NCBI GenBank assembly: GCA_030834895.1
Contig: JAUQXA010000014.1
Coordinates: 19,788-83,787, forward strand
DNA: 64,000 nucleotides
Direction of reading: 5' to 3'
Origin: Anaerolineales bacterium
GTDB taxonomy: Bacteria > Chloroflexota > Anaerolineae > Anaerolineales > Villigracilaceae
In this document: piece by piece, positions 8,801 to 16,439 of the stretch
Numbering within the stretch: the first letter of the stretch is position 1
How the letters are laid out: each line of letters starts with the position of its first letter
The notes under the pieces: generated by a model
What the model was told of the DNA's origin: nothing
The model's database searches: none
The model's input: only the letters and a program-made list of their open reading frames with translations
Position numbers and translations under genes: made by a program

Positions 8801-9834
8801 CTGCGGTTGAATTCAAGCACCGCCTGCGCATCATCAGGATGAACCCGCTCGGCGATCACGCGGTTCATATCCCCGTCGAAATCTTCGCGCTTCACTTCGA
8901 ACAGGCGAAACATTTGATCGGACCAGACGGCCTTTTTAGTCCGCAGGTCCCACCGCCAGCTGCCTGTCTGCGCCACCTCTTCAGACATGGTGAGGATGGA
9001 CTCGTTTTCACGCAGCGCCTGTTCCATCTGTCTGCGCTGTGTTATGTCGCGGTTGCTTGCCCGCCTCCCCATTGGACGTCCATCCATATCATGCACGCGT
9101 TGACAGGCGTGGTTGATCCAACGCACTTCGCCGCCGGCGGTGACAATACGAAAGTCCAACGAGGCCGGTTCCGTCTTCTGGAATTCCTCCCGCATGTGAC
9201 GGACATACAGAGGGCGGTCGTCGTGATGGATGATCTTTTCGAGGAGAGAGGAATCCCGTTCAAACTTCGCGGCGTTGTAGCCGGTGATGCGCTCACAGGA
9301 TGGCGAGGTATATAGTATCCGGCGGTTATTGTCCAGCCAGTATTCCCAGTCATAGGTAAAGTTTGCCACTGTACGAAAGTATTCCATGCTTTCGCGCAGT
9401 TTCGTCTCGGTTTCCTTGCGTTCGGTAATCTCATGGAATATCGCCGCAAAGAATTCCTCCTCCGGGCTGAACACGGAGACGGAAAACCACTTTTGCATGG
9501 CTTCCACGAACATTTCGAGTTTTTCAGGCTGACCGGTCAGGGCGACTCGCGAGCAGGTTTCGAACAACGCAGGCTGGGTCTCACGGATATCCGGCATGAC
9601 TTCAGTCGCCCGTTTTCCAACAACTCCCTTCCACCCGGTCAGTTTTTCGAATGAATCGTTTACTGAAATATACGCCCAATCCTGTGCCCGCCCTTTTTCA
9701 TGGATGATCCGGCAATAGGCATATCCTTCCGCCATGCGATCGAACAACCCACGATATCGTTCCTCATCTTCTCTTTTGGCATCTTTCGCGCCCCGTAAAA
9801 GGCCATCCTTCTCTTTTTCAGGTTTCTTGTTCAT
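5851..9834 (-). CDS. Multi-PAS/GAF sensor protein with C-terminal HD-GYP domain (probable cyclic-di-GMP phosphodiesterase)
   Basis: A 1327-residue soluble protein with no membrane segment. Reading along it I see PAS domains at roughly 25-135, 145-260, 275-390, 590-715, 720-840 and 845-965. GAF domains lie at about 400-575 and 985-1140, and a C-terminal HD-GYP domain at about 1165-1320. The HD-GYP motifs are intact: HDIGKLGVPD, HHEKWDGSGYP and the later VVDVWDAM. This class hydrolyses cyclic di-GMP to GMP using a bi- or trinuclear metal site. The PAS and GAF modules would integrate redox, ligand or small-molecule signals. It stands alone as a transcription unit; no diguanylate cyclase is nearby. 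Confidence 0.92.
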   Translation of the reverse strand: MNKKPEKEKDGLLRGAKDAKREDEERYRGLFDRMAEGYAYCRIIHEKGRAQDWAYISVNDSFEKLTGWKGVVGKRATEVMPDIRETQPALFETCSRVALTGQPEKLEMFVEAMQKWFSVSVFSPEEEFFAAIFHEITERKETETKLRESMEYFRTVANFTYDWEYWLDNNRRILYTSPSCERITGYNAAKFERDSSLLEKIIHHDDRPLYVRHMREEFQKTEPASLDFRIVTAGGEVRWINHACQRVHDMDGRPMGRRASNRDITQRRQMEQALRENESILTMSEEVAQTGSWRWDLRTKKAVWSDQMFRLFEVKREDFDGDMNRVIAERVHPDDAQAVLEFNRSILTGISSIASLTYRIVLPNGTERTLRTHGKLVRDEAGHPISMTGYVQEVTEWVRVRNQLFQMKRLYAVLSEVNQVIIRVKDLGELYQSICDVIVKYGELAAAWIELLDETLGELRPVSAAGLDVKKWPLPLVNINGEFRQNEVILEALRTSRVATSEDIQIDERTKGLHKHFGKFEFHSLASIPFQSHGKTIGVLNLLSAEVGWFKDEEEIHLLDEMGRDVSFALDALENEKVKRLWEEALRESEEKMRSIFRVAPTGIGVVRDRVLVDVNSRICEMTGYAKEELVGQSARILYPTQEDFDFVGQEKYRQIAQGGTGQVETCWRKIDGSIIDVLLASTPIDLADLSKGVTFTALDITERKQAERVLRESEDKFRKAFMTSPDSVNINRLQDGMYISINPGFTQIMGYTEADVIGKTSLELSIWENPEERARLVEGLRKDGFVSNLEARFRRKDGVTRYGLMSASVIELGGVPHILSITRDITERKQAEEIIHQSERQMKALVTSLDDIVFEFDEDGTYLNIWTADENLLARPKSQMLGKQVFEVMGREQGASFYEAIKRVLAAGVPETVEYPLDVVGGQRWFMARVSPILAPDGSRRTASILIRDITGRKQVEEQVQVQLQRMRALNEIDRAISSGLDMRLSLDILLDQALSQLGVDAACVLLLDSSSQALEYAIGKGFRLTSIRRSRVLLGQEFAGQAGLERRLIHVADLNSAGSQFLRGELLKGEEFVEYFGVPLIAKGMLKGVLEIFHRSHLDPDLEWMNYLETLGGQAAIAIDNAQLFERMERSNMELIAAYDATIEGWSHAMDLRDKETEGHTQRVTKWTEELAKRMSISRQEIVHMRRGALLHDIGKLGVPDHILNKPDKLDEAEWAIMRQHPNHAFDMLMSIHYLRPSLDIPCCHHEKWDGSGYPRQLKGEEIPLAARIFAVVDVWDAMRSDRPYRTSWPADKVRELVIEQSGRHFDPQVVEAFLSLMEESPDLF

Positions 9835-9994
9835 TTTTCACCTTAACCGCTTCAATGGAGAGGGACCAAAACAACACATGGATAATATTAGTAATAGCAT
9901 GAACGGGGGATAATTTCAACCCCAAAGAGCGGGGAAAACGGCATGGTTTTTGGGTGTAGAATCGCCTCAAATTCCCGTTACAAGGTGCAAGCCC

Positions 9995-10225
9995 ATGCCC
10001 ATTTATGAATACGTTTGTAAATCCTGCAGGAAGGAATTCGAAGCCATCCGCCCCATGAGCCAGAAGGATGAGCCGATTGAATGTGAGAAGTGCGGCAGTA
10101 AAAAGGTCAGGCGGAAGCAGTCGGTCTTCAGCGCCCGCAATGAGTCGGGGAGTGTCGCCGGGACTTCGAGCGGCTGTGACTGTGGTTCCTGCTCCGGCGG
10201 GAGTTGCAGCTCCTGCGGGCATTGA
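9995..10225 (+). CDS. FmdB-type zinc-ribbon protein
   Basis: 76 residues from the ATG at 9995 (MPIYEYVCKSCRKEFEAI), with AAGGTG 7 bases upstream. Two CxxC pairs (CKSC and CEKC) form the zinc ribbon of the FmdB/CxxC_CxxC_SSSS family, and the C-terminus is a Gly/Ser/Cys-rich tail ending in CGH. FmdB proteins were named as putative regulators of formamidase genes; for most the function is unknown. It sits between two minus-strand sensor genes and is transcribed the other way, so it is not in their operon. The Cys-rich tail (seven or so cysteines) is longer than the minimal domain and may bind a second metal. Confidence 0.88.
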   Translation: MPIYEYVCKSCRKEFEAIRPMSQKDEPIECEKCGSKKVRRKQSVFSARNESGSVAGTSSGCDCGSCSGGSCSSCGH

Positions 10226-10252
10226 TCCCAAAGATGAAGCGGGGATTCGCTC

Positions 10253-12496
10253 TTAGTTTTTCAATTCATAAGCTTGTCCCGGCACAGATTGCTCATTTGG
10301 AAGCGTAAAGCGGAAGGTGGATCCTTTTCCCGGTCCATCCGATTCGACCCAGATCCTGCCGCCATACGTTTCGATGATGCGCTTGACGATTGCGAGCCCG
10401 ACACCCGAACCTTCGCTGTCCGCACTGAGTTTTTCGAATAATCCGAATATTTTGGCACGGAACCGCGGCTCGATGCCAATGCCATTATCCCTTACATAGA
10501 TGATGGTTTCAGTTTCGCTTTCCTCTTTGCCAATTTCGATGAGCGGATTGGGCTGGTCGCCCATGTATTTGGCGGCGTTGTCTATCAGGTTTTCCAACAC
10601 TTCGCGCATGCGGTTGCGATCCGTGTAAACAGTGGGGATATGCGGCGAAACCGTCACTGTAATGTTGCGCGCACGGATGCGTCCATCCAGGGTTTCAAGG
10701 GCTTCTCGAGTCAATTGACCGAGGTCAACCTCCTCGGGCGGGTTGGTAATGCGCCCAATCCTTGAAAGCTCGAGCAGTTCCGAGAGCAGGATTCCCATTT
10801 TGTCGGCCGCTTCTGCAATGCGATCCATATCCTTTTGCACTTTATCCTGTCTGTCCTGCTCCATATCCTTCTTCAACATTCCGAGAAACCCTTTGATCGT
10901 GACGAGGGGACTTTTCAAGTCGTGTGAAACGGTGTAGGTGAAGCGTTCCAGTTCGGCATTCTTCTGCTCGAGTTCGCCGATCAATTTCTCGCGTACCGCC
11001 TCGGTGCGGATGCGCTCCCGCAATTCGTGTTGCAGGGATTCGAAAAGCCGTGCGTTCTCGATGGCAATCGCCACCTGGATTGCCACAGCCTCCACCAGTT
11101 CGAGATGTTCACGGGTGTAGGAATTCCGCTCGTGTCGCTGCACCGAGAGGGCGCCGATGGTTTTGCCGTGTTTTTTCAGCGGCACAAAAATAAGGGACGC
11201 GGTAATGTGGGAGCGGTCACCGATTTGGGGGTATGGACCACGTTTGTATGATTCCAGCTCTTCATCGGTCAGCAAATGCAGAATGGACTCGCCCGTTTCA
11301 AACACTTTGCAGGCATGCGTCCCCGGTATGAGCGGCGTATCGGCTTCATCCCAATATCTCCCGCTTTCGTAGACAGCCAGGTGGGTAACAGTACGCTCCC
11401 TTTCGTTGAAAACACGGACGGAATAAGCGTCGAACTCCACCAGTTTTTCCAATTGCCGGCGGATGATTTCAAGGACAGTCTTTAGATCGGTAAGCTCGGC
11501 AACGGCGCGGGCAATCTCATTGAGTATGACCAGTTTTTCGGCGGACCGCCTGACTTGTAATACCGCCTCTTTTTGCCGGTGAACGTTGGTGATGACCGCC
11601 GCCAGGCTGGTGACTTTACCGCCAGCCAGCACGGGTCCGACCCGGATGGAATTCCATTGAAACGAACCATCATATGCCTGGGCTTGTAATTCCAATGTGG
11701 TATTTTTTCCCGTCTCAAAAGCCCGCGCGATGGTTTCTTCGACCAGTTTGTAATCTTCGGGCGGAACCAACTGATACGCCTGTTTTCCTTCGTAAATCTC
11801 CGCATGGCGATTGGCGAGAAGAATCGTACCGGTACGGTCGATCTCCAGGATAAGATCAGGCGAGTTCTCAAAGATGCCGCGCAGGCGCGCATCGGCATGC
11901 TGGCGCTCGGATAATTCGCGGTTGAGGCGTTGCAGCGCATTTTGGACGATGTTCATCGTCAAAAGCAACAGCCCGGAAATGATGAAAAAATATAAAAGGC
12001 TATCCAGCCAGAGCGCGAAAGGCGTCATGGGCACTCGCGAAGGCGGCAAAATGCCTCTTGTTTCCGCATAAACCAGGTAATACCCCGCTCCCGCGCATAA
12101 AAGCGCCACCAGCAGGGTATTCAGCCGTTTCGTGGAGACCACCCCGGCGATGACCAATACCACAAGATAGCCAATATATCCGGAGCTTCTCACTCCCCCG
12201 CCGGTATAGGCAGAGGCCGTGAAAACCAGCCAGATCACCAGGATTTCGAGGGTGGCAACCGGGCGGATATATCCCTTATGCATGTAAACCAGTCCCAGGA
12301 GCATACACAGGAACAAAAAGCCGCCCTGCCCAACGTAACGCCCCCAATTTTGGAAATCTGTAATGGTGCTCAAAATGGAATACGCCAGGCTGATAAAACC
12401 AAAGAAAATCAAAATCACCTGAAGCACTTGCGTGGTTTGACGCTCGATCTCATTTTCCATTGGCGGAAGGGCAAGGATGTTCCTGATCGCTTTCAT
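10253..12496 (-). CDS. Membrane sensor histidine kinase (PAS-GAF-HisKA-HATPase)
   Basis: About 747 residues from the ATG at 12496 (MKAIRNILALPP), preceded by GGAGG; in-frame codons further upstream lack a ribosome site. Six hydrophobic helices (about 30-195) form an undefined membrane sensor. They are followed by a PAS domain (about 205-320), a GAF domain (330-500), a phospho-acceptor HisKA domain with FTYTVSHDLKSPLVTIKGF (His near 530) and a HATPase domain with N (DNAAKY), G1 (DNGIGIE) and G2 (GSGVGLAIVKRI) boxes. The protein would autophosphorylate and signal to an unlinked response regulator, since none is encoded here. A TATAAT box lies at 12550-12555 on the minus strand. Confidence 0.93.
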   Translation of the reverse strand: MKAIRNILALPPMENEIERQTTQVLQVILIFFGFISLAYSILSTITDFQNWGRYVGQGGFLFLCMLLGLVYMHKGYIRPVATLEILVIWLVFTASAYTGGGVRSSGYIGYLVVLVIAGVVSTKRLNTLLVALLCAGAGYYLVYAETRGILPPSRVPMTPFALWLDSLLYFFIISGLLLLTMNIVQNALQRLNRELSERQHADARLRGIFENSPDLILEIDRTGTILLANRHAEIYEGKQAYQLVPPEDYKLVEETIARAFETGKNTTLELQAQAYDGSFQWNSIRVGPVLAGGKVTSLAAVITNVHRQKEAVLQVRRSAEKLVILNEIARAVAELTDLKTVLEIIRRQLEKLVEFDAYSVRVFNERERTVTHLAVYESGRYWDEADTPLIPGTHACKVFETGESILHLLTDEELESYKRGPYPQIGDRSHITASLIFVPLKKHGKTIGALSVQRHERNSYTREHLELVEAVAIQVAIAIENARLFESLQHELRERIRTEAVREKLIGELEQKNAELERFTYTVSHDLKSPLVTIKGFLGMLKKDMEQDRQDKVQKDMDRIAEAADKMGILLSELLELSRIGRITNPPEEVDLGQLTREALETLDGRIRARNITVTVSPHIPTVYTDRNRMREVLENLIDNAAKYMGDQPNPLIEIGKEESETETIIYVRDNGIGIEPRFRAKIFGLFEKLSADSEGSGVGLAIVKRIIETYGGRIWVESDGPGKGSTFRFTLPNEQSVPGQAYELKN

Positions 12497-12651
12497 TGCG
12501 CCTCCAAATTCGGCATACCGCTGACACTTCATCCGCACGCTCTATAACTATTATAGCGATTTACAGGGCAAATAAAAACAGACCTCAAGTCCTGATATGG
12601 CATTGGGACGGCCCATCGTCGCTCCCCCACTTGACATCAAGTCCTTATCAG

Positions 12652-13014
12652 TCAATCAGGCTGATGGATGAAACCCAGATCGGCGGCAAGGCTGAAATAC
12701 CTTTGCGCTTCCAGTTGGTTGCCAAGCGCCTCATGGGATTTCCCCAAATTCAAATACAGGGATGGATAAAAATCTCTGACCCTGTCATCGTTGACCGCTT
12801 CCGCATGTTTCAGGGCGATTTGATTCCAGCGCAGGGTTTCTTCGGGACTCTCCTGAAAGCGGGCGACATAATGCGCGGCGATGCAGGCTTCGTAATCATC
12901 GGTGCGAGCCTCCCATGCTTGTTGATACAGCGCGCGGGCTTCTTCGGGGTGATGTTCGAATTCAGCGCGACTTCCCTGAATGCAGAGTTGGATGACGGGG
13001 TTGTTAGTGTCCAA
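12652..13014 (-). CDS. Small TPR-like helical protein
   Basis: 120 residues, starting at a TTG (MDTNNPVIQLC) because no ATG fits. Helix pairs of TPR type are visible: RAEFEHHPEEARALYQQAWE, then ARFQESPEETLRWNQIALKH, then LYLNLGKSHEALGNQLEAQR, roughly three repeats. Such proteins mediate protein contacts; no catalytic motif is present. The start codon lies 9 bases from the edge of a MITE-like repeat (13023-13152), so the original 5' end or promoter may have been altered. The ribosome site is weak. Confidence 0.7.
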   Translation of the reverse strand: MDTNNPVIQLCIQGSRAEFEHHPEEARALYQQAWEARTDDYEACIAAHYVARFQESPEETLRWNQIALKHAEAVNDDRVRDFYPSLYLNLGKSHEALGNQLEAQRYFSLAADLGFIHQPD

Positions 13015-13022
13015 AATTTCTT

Positions 13023-13152
13023 ATGTCATTGCGAGGGCGACAGCCCGACACTTGCGCCGTACGCCAGTGCGGTGAGCAATCTCCTCTCGACATGATGTGC
13101 CTCATATAACAGGAGATTGCTTCGTCGCAACAATCGCTCCTCGCAACGACAT
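13023..13152. mobile_element. MITE-like palindromic element, left copy flanking the restriction enzyme gene
   Basis: A 130-bp element with terminal inverted repeats ATGTCATTGCGAG / CTCGCAACGACAT (12 of 13 matching). Inside are GCAATCTCCT and AGGAGATTGC as a second inverted pair. The first half (GGGCGACAGCCCGACAC, GCGCCGTACGCCAGTGCGG) recurs in reverse orientation at 16351-16409. There is no coding capacity. Its end coincides with the TGA stop of the restriction enzyme gene (13152-13154). Confidence 0.75.
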
Positions 13153-16100
13153 CATTCAGGCATTTCCTTGATGATCTTCATCGTCTCAACTGACACCGTG
13201 CACACGCGGCACAATAACTCGATCACCTGTTCCTTGTACTCCGCAAACCGATACGTGTTGAACTTTTCCGCAATCGTCGGGTCTTTGGGCTTCTTCTCTT
13301 TGTAGCGTTCCAAAATCCATTCCAGCGCGGAATAGGTCCCCAGCCGATATTCCCACGCCTCCGCAGGGACGCCGCGCAATGTGGTCTGTGTGTCGATCTC
13401 GATTTCGCCTTTGTCTTTGCGGGCAATTAATCGGCATGTAGGGGCGGGGTCTCCCCGCCCTGTTATTTGCGCCACGCCGTCATCGGGCGCGGGGACCGCG
13501 CCCCTACGCTCAACCCGTTCCAACGCATACGCCTCCACCGCCTCATACCCCAAATGCAACTCCATCAACCTCTTCCCCCAATCCGCCCACTTCCAGAACC
13601 CGTCATAAAACGGAATCCTCGGAAACTCGCGCTTCAAATTGATCTCATACTTCGCCCGATACGCAGGGTGATGCAGGACGGCGTACACGTAATGGAAAAT
13701 ATCCAACTTCGTCAATTCAGAATTATGAACGCTTCGCGTGAATTCTGAATTTTTGGTTTTGGCTTTCTTTTCTGAATTCTGAATTCTGCCTTCATACTTT
13801 CTTTTGAATTGTCCCAACGCCCAATCGGTGACATTCTCCACGCGCTCGCCCGACTCGCTGTAACGGTAAAGCGGGAAACATTGAGCGCCACCATAAAGCG
13901 CATTCAAATCAACAATTTTATTTGATACAAAAGTTGTCCATTGAGAACCATTTCGTCCATTTACAGCAATTACAACATTTTCAGCATTCCCATCTGCGAA
14001 AATCGGAATATTTTGGTAAGTTCTACCGTTCAAACGTTTGTCGAAATAGAGATATGTTTTCACAAATGGACGATAAAAACTTTCAACAATCCTGTTCTCG
14101 TCAAAAGATATATCAAGTTTTCTCTTTCGGTAATTCTCTAAATCAGCATCCCATTTGATTTTCAACTTGCCATTAAAATTTTCATCCTGCAAGGTTTTTT
14201 GATAAATATCAACAAAAAAACGTATTCTTTCAGCGAGTGCAGATTTTGAAAAGTCATAAGCCCATTCATCGCGTTGAGTTTTTACACCATTTGAATACAA
14301 ATCAAAAATGGCTTTCTGCTCTCCGCCCATTGACATCAATTCATCCCAATCGTTACTCGTTGTATTCAGCCAATTACTTTTAGAATCAGGGTGAAGAGTA
14401 GCAAAGTTTAATTCGCTCAAACGGCTTTCACGTAAAAATGCCCGCTTGTTTTGGGAAGTAGTGTAATCTTCAATTTCGTTGTAAAAGATTCGACAACCCT
14501 TCTGTCCTTCTTTTCGCACCAAGAAGTAAATTGCCACGCCCACTTTTATCTCATCGTCGAAAACATTCCCGCTTTCTTGCCTGCGTCTTTCTCCGCTAGT
14601 ACGAGCATTACCTTTCAAGTTGACGATATAGATTTCATTGAATTCTTTGGCTACTACTTTGCGAAAGCCATCATAAGCACGCGAATCAAGAAATGAATTA
14701 TTGGAAACAAAAGCGATAATGCCGTTTTTATCTACGCGGTCACTTGCCCAACGTAGAAACCGAGTGTACATATCATAAAGAGCAATCTGACTCTGCGCTG
14801 TACCTTGTTTGATATAAGTCTCTTTAATTCGCTTATCAATTTCAGGGTATTGGCGATTTGCATTTTGATTGTTGAAGTTTTCCTGCCATGCGCTATAAGG
14901 CGGATTACCAATTACCAACATAATCGGCTTACTATTTTGCTTCGCAATACGTTCTGAGTTCGCATCCGTCAAACCAAAGAAATTCAACTGCTTGCCCGTA
15001 TGTTCAAAGCCCATATTATCGAGCGTATCCACAAAGCAGATATTCTCGAACTCATTGAACTTGCCCGTCTTTTGCTTGTACGTATATTCGATGTTCAAAT
15101 TGGCGATGTAATACGGCAGGATCGAAACTTCATTGCAGTGCAATTCATGGTCGTACTTGTATTCCAACTGCGCGGGCGGCAGGTACTCGATCAATTCGGT
15201 GATGAACGTCCCCGTGCCAGTTGCGGGGTCCAAAATCTCCACGCCCTTATCGCCCAGCGTCCTGCCGAAATGCTTGAACGTCAAATGGTCGGCGCTCTCG
15301 ATCATAAAGCGCACGATCTCATCGGGCGTGTACACGATTCCGAGTCTGTCCGCCGCCTTCGGGTTATACGCCTTGTAAAAACTTTCGTACAACGCCTTCA
15401 GAAATTTCTGCTTCTCGTGATGGTCGCTGATCTGCGAAGCCCGCGCATTGATCGTCTCGTAATACGGCGCGATCTTCGCATGGATGTTGCGCTTGGTCTC
15501 GCCCTTGTAAAACGTCCCCGCCACCTCCGCCAGCTTGTGTGCGATCACATTCTCGCGATGGAACTCCGCCTCATCGAACACGCGCATAAAAATATCTTCC
15601 GTCAGCACATGCTGGATGATCATCTCGCGCACGTCCGCCATCTCGATCTTCGGATTGATCGCCTTCTTCGCCAACTCCAAAAATTCGGATAACGCCCCGC
15701 TGAACTCACTGTTCACTGATAACTGCTCACTGATGACTGCTCTCAGGACTTCCGCCAACCCTCCGACTTCCGCGCTGAACAATTCGATTGCCTTGTGGAA
15801 CTCGCTGACTTCCTTCGGCTCATACCCGACCCACAGGCTGATTAGCGCGTCCAGGGCTTTGGCGTCGCTGAAAGCGGATTCCATCACCCGCTCCCCAGCC
15901 TGATACAAAATCGCCGTGTGCGTATCCTCGAACAAAATGTTGAACGACGGATACCCTTTATTGAACTTGGCTTTTATCTCGTCTTCGATCTTATCTTTCT
16001 CGTCTTTTGATTCCCAAAATCCCCAATCCTGCCGCAGCGCATCCTTCAAAACGCCGTCGGGGCGGATGCGCGTCCCACGCTTCGACTCCAGCTCCACTTC

Positions 16101-16247
16101 GGCGACCAGCGCCAAATTCTTCACCCGCGCATACCCTTCCAGCAAATCCTGAAACGGCTTCCGCAGCGACGACTCATTGCGCGACCCGCCGTAACGAATG
16201 ATCTTGTCAACTTCCGCGTAATACTTTTGAATGAGTTGAATGGACAT
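13152..16247 (-). CDS. Single-chain restriction-modification enzyme (PD-(D/E)xK nuclease plus N6-adenine methyltransferase, type IIG/ISP-like)
   Basis: 1031 residues. The N-terminal nuclease site reads P63-D64 ... E79-S80-K81. A helical connector follows, then the methyltransferase with motif I DPATGTGTF (340-348) and catalytic NPPY (448-451). The rest (about 560-1030) is the target-recognition region. There is no helicase, so it resembles type IIG enzymes more than full type ISP enzymes; one polypeptide would both methylate adenine and cut. Three stretches look like repeat insertions kept in frame: around residues 168-181 (ISEQLSVNSEF), 820-845 (RIQNSEKKAKTKNSEF) and 914-937 (GRGDPAPT region). 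The gene lies between inverted copies of a MITE-like element, suggesting acquisition as a cassette. Confidence 0.88.
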   Translation of the reverse strand: MSIQLIQKYYAEVDKIIRYGGSRNESSLRKPFQDLLEGYARVKNLALVAEVELESKRGTRIRPDGVLKDALRQDWGFWESKDEKDKIEDEIKAKFNKGYPSFNILFEDTHTAILYQAGERVMESAFSDAKALDALISLWVGYEPKEVSEFHKAIELFSAEVGGLAEVLRAVISEQLSVNSEFSGALSEFLELAKKAINPKIEMADVREMIIQHVLTEDIFMRVFDEAEFHRENVIAHKLAEVAGTFYKGETKRNIHAKIAPYYETINARASQISDHHEKQKFLKALYESFYKAYNPKAADRLGIVYTPDEIVRFMIESADHLTFKHFGRTLGDKGVEILDPATGTGTFITELIEYLPPAQLEYKYDHELHCNEVSILPYYIANLNIEYTYKQKTGKFNEFENICFVDTLDNMGFEHTGKQLNFFGLTDANSERIAKQNSKPIMLVIGNPPYSAWQENFNNQNANRQYPEIDKRIKETYIKQGTAQSQIALYDMYTRFLRWASDRVDKNGIIAFVSNNSFLDSRAYDGFRKVVAKEFNEIYIVNLKGNARTSGERRRQESGNVFDDEIKVGVAIYFLVRKEGQKGCRIFYNEIEDYTTSQNKRAFLRESRLSELNFATLHPDSKSNWLNTTSNDWDELMSMGGEQKAIFDLYSNGVKTQRDEWAYDFSKSALAERIRFFVDIYQKTLQDENFNGKLKIKWDADLENYRKRKLDISFDENRIVESFYRPFVKTYLYFDKRLNGRTYQNIPIFADGNAENVVIAVNGRNGSQWTTFVSNKIVDLNALYGGAQCFPLYRYSESGERVENVTDWALGQFKRKYEGRIQNSEKKAKTKNSEFTRSVHNSELTKLDIFHYVYAVLHHPAYRAKYEINLKREFPRIPFYDGFWKWADWGKRLMELHLGYEAVEAYALERVERRGAVPAPDDGVAQITGRGDPAPTCRLIARKDKGEIEIDTQTTLRGVPAEAWEYRLGTYSALEWILERYKEKKPKDPTIAEKFNTYRFAEYKEQVIELLCRVCTVSVETMKIIKEMPE
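13438..13507. repeat. GTAGGGG...CCCCTAC palindromic repeat inside the restriction enzyme gene
   Basis: Outer arms GTAGGGG (13438-13444) and CCCCTAC (13501-13507) enclose two GC-rich hairpins (GGGCGGGGTCTCCCCGCCC and GGGCGCGGGGACCGCGCCC). The same architecture appears at 51599-51645. Here it is translated in frame as part of the restriction enzyme. Confidence 0.8.
13715..13795. repeat. AATTCTGAATT-rich repeat insertion within the restriction enzyme gene
   Basis: Several overlapping copies of AATTCAGAATT / GAATTCTGAATTCTG lie in both orientations around 13715-13735, 13741-13756 and 13779-13795. The encoded stretch is low in complexity (repeated NSE), unlike the flanking protein, which suggests an inserted interspersed repeat that keeps the frame. 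Confidence 0.6.
15708..15745. repeat. ATCAGTGAACAGTGA-type short repeat within the restriction enzyme gene
   Basis: On the minus strand CATCAGTGAGCAGTTATCAG is followed by TGAACAGTGAGTTCAG, an imperfect tandem of about 9-13 bases. It encodes ISEQLSVNSEF, a likely in-frame repeat insertion between the nuclease and the methyltransferase. Confidence 0.5.
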
Positions 16248-16263
16248 AATTCCCTTTCATGTC

Positions 16264-16409
16264 ATGTCGCTGCGAGGCGCTCTTGTTCTTGCCGAAGCAG
16301 TCTCCTAATTACAAGAGAATACTCTCCTTGAATTTTACCCGTTAAACAGGAGATTGCTCACCGCACTGGCGTACGGCGCAGTGTCGGGCTGTCGCCCTCG
16401 CAACGACAT
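16264..16409. mobile_element. MITE-like palindromic element, right (inverted) copy
   Basis: A 146-bp element with terminal repeats ATGTCGCTGCGAG (16264-16276) and CTCGCAACGACAT (16397-16409). The half at 16351-16409 is the reverse complement of the left half of the copy at 13023-13085, with only a few differences. The two copies bracket the restriction enzyme gene in opposite orientation. A further 13-base end (ATGTCGCTGCGAG) is repeated alone at 16419-16431, just before the stop of the TIR gene. Confidence 0.75.
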
Positions 16410-16439
16410 ACCCATCCCATGTCGCTGCGAGGCGCCCGC

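Noticed and set aside
8266..9315. 349-codon open frame on the plus strand inside the HD-GYP sensor gene
   Set aside because: Antisense to well-conserved PAS/GAF domains, no family resemblance and no ribosome site; a product of high GC in the opposite frame.
15000..15692. 230-codon open frame antisense to the restriction enzyme
   Set aside because: Opposite a conserved methyltransferase domain; no homology pattern.
13023..16409. A full transposon carrying the restriction enzyme
   Set aside because: No transposase and no clear target duplication; the flanking elements are better described as MITE-like repeats.
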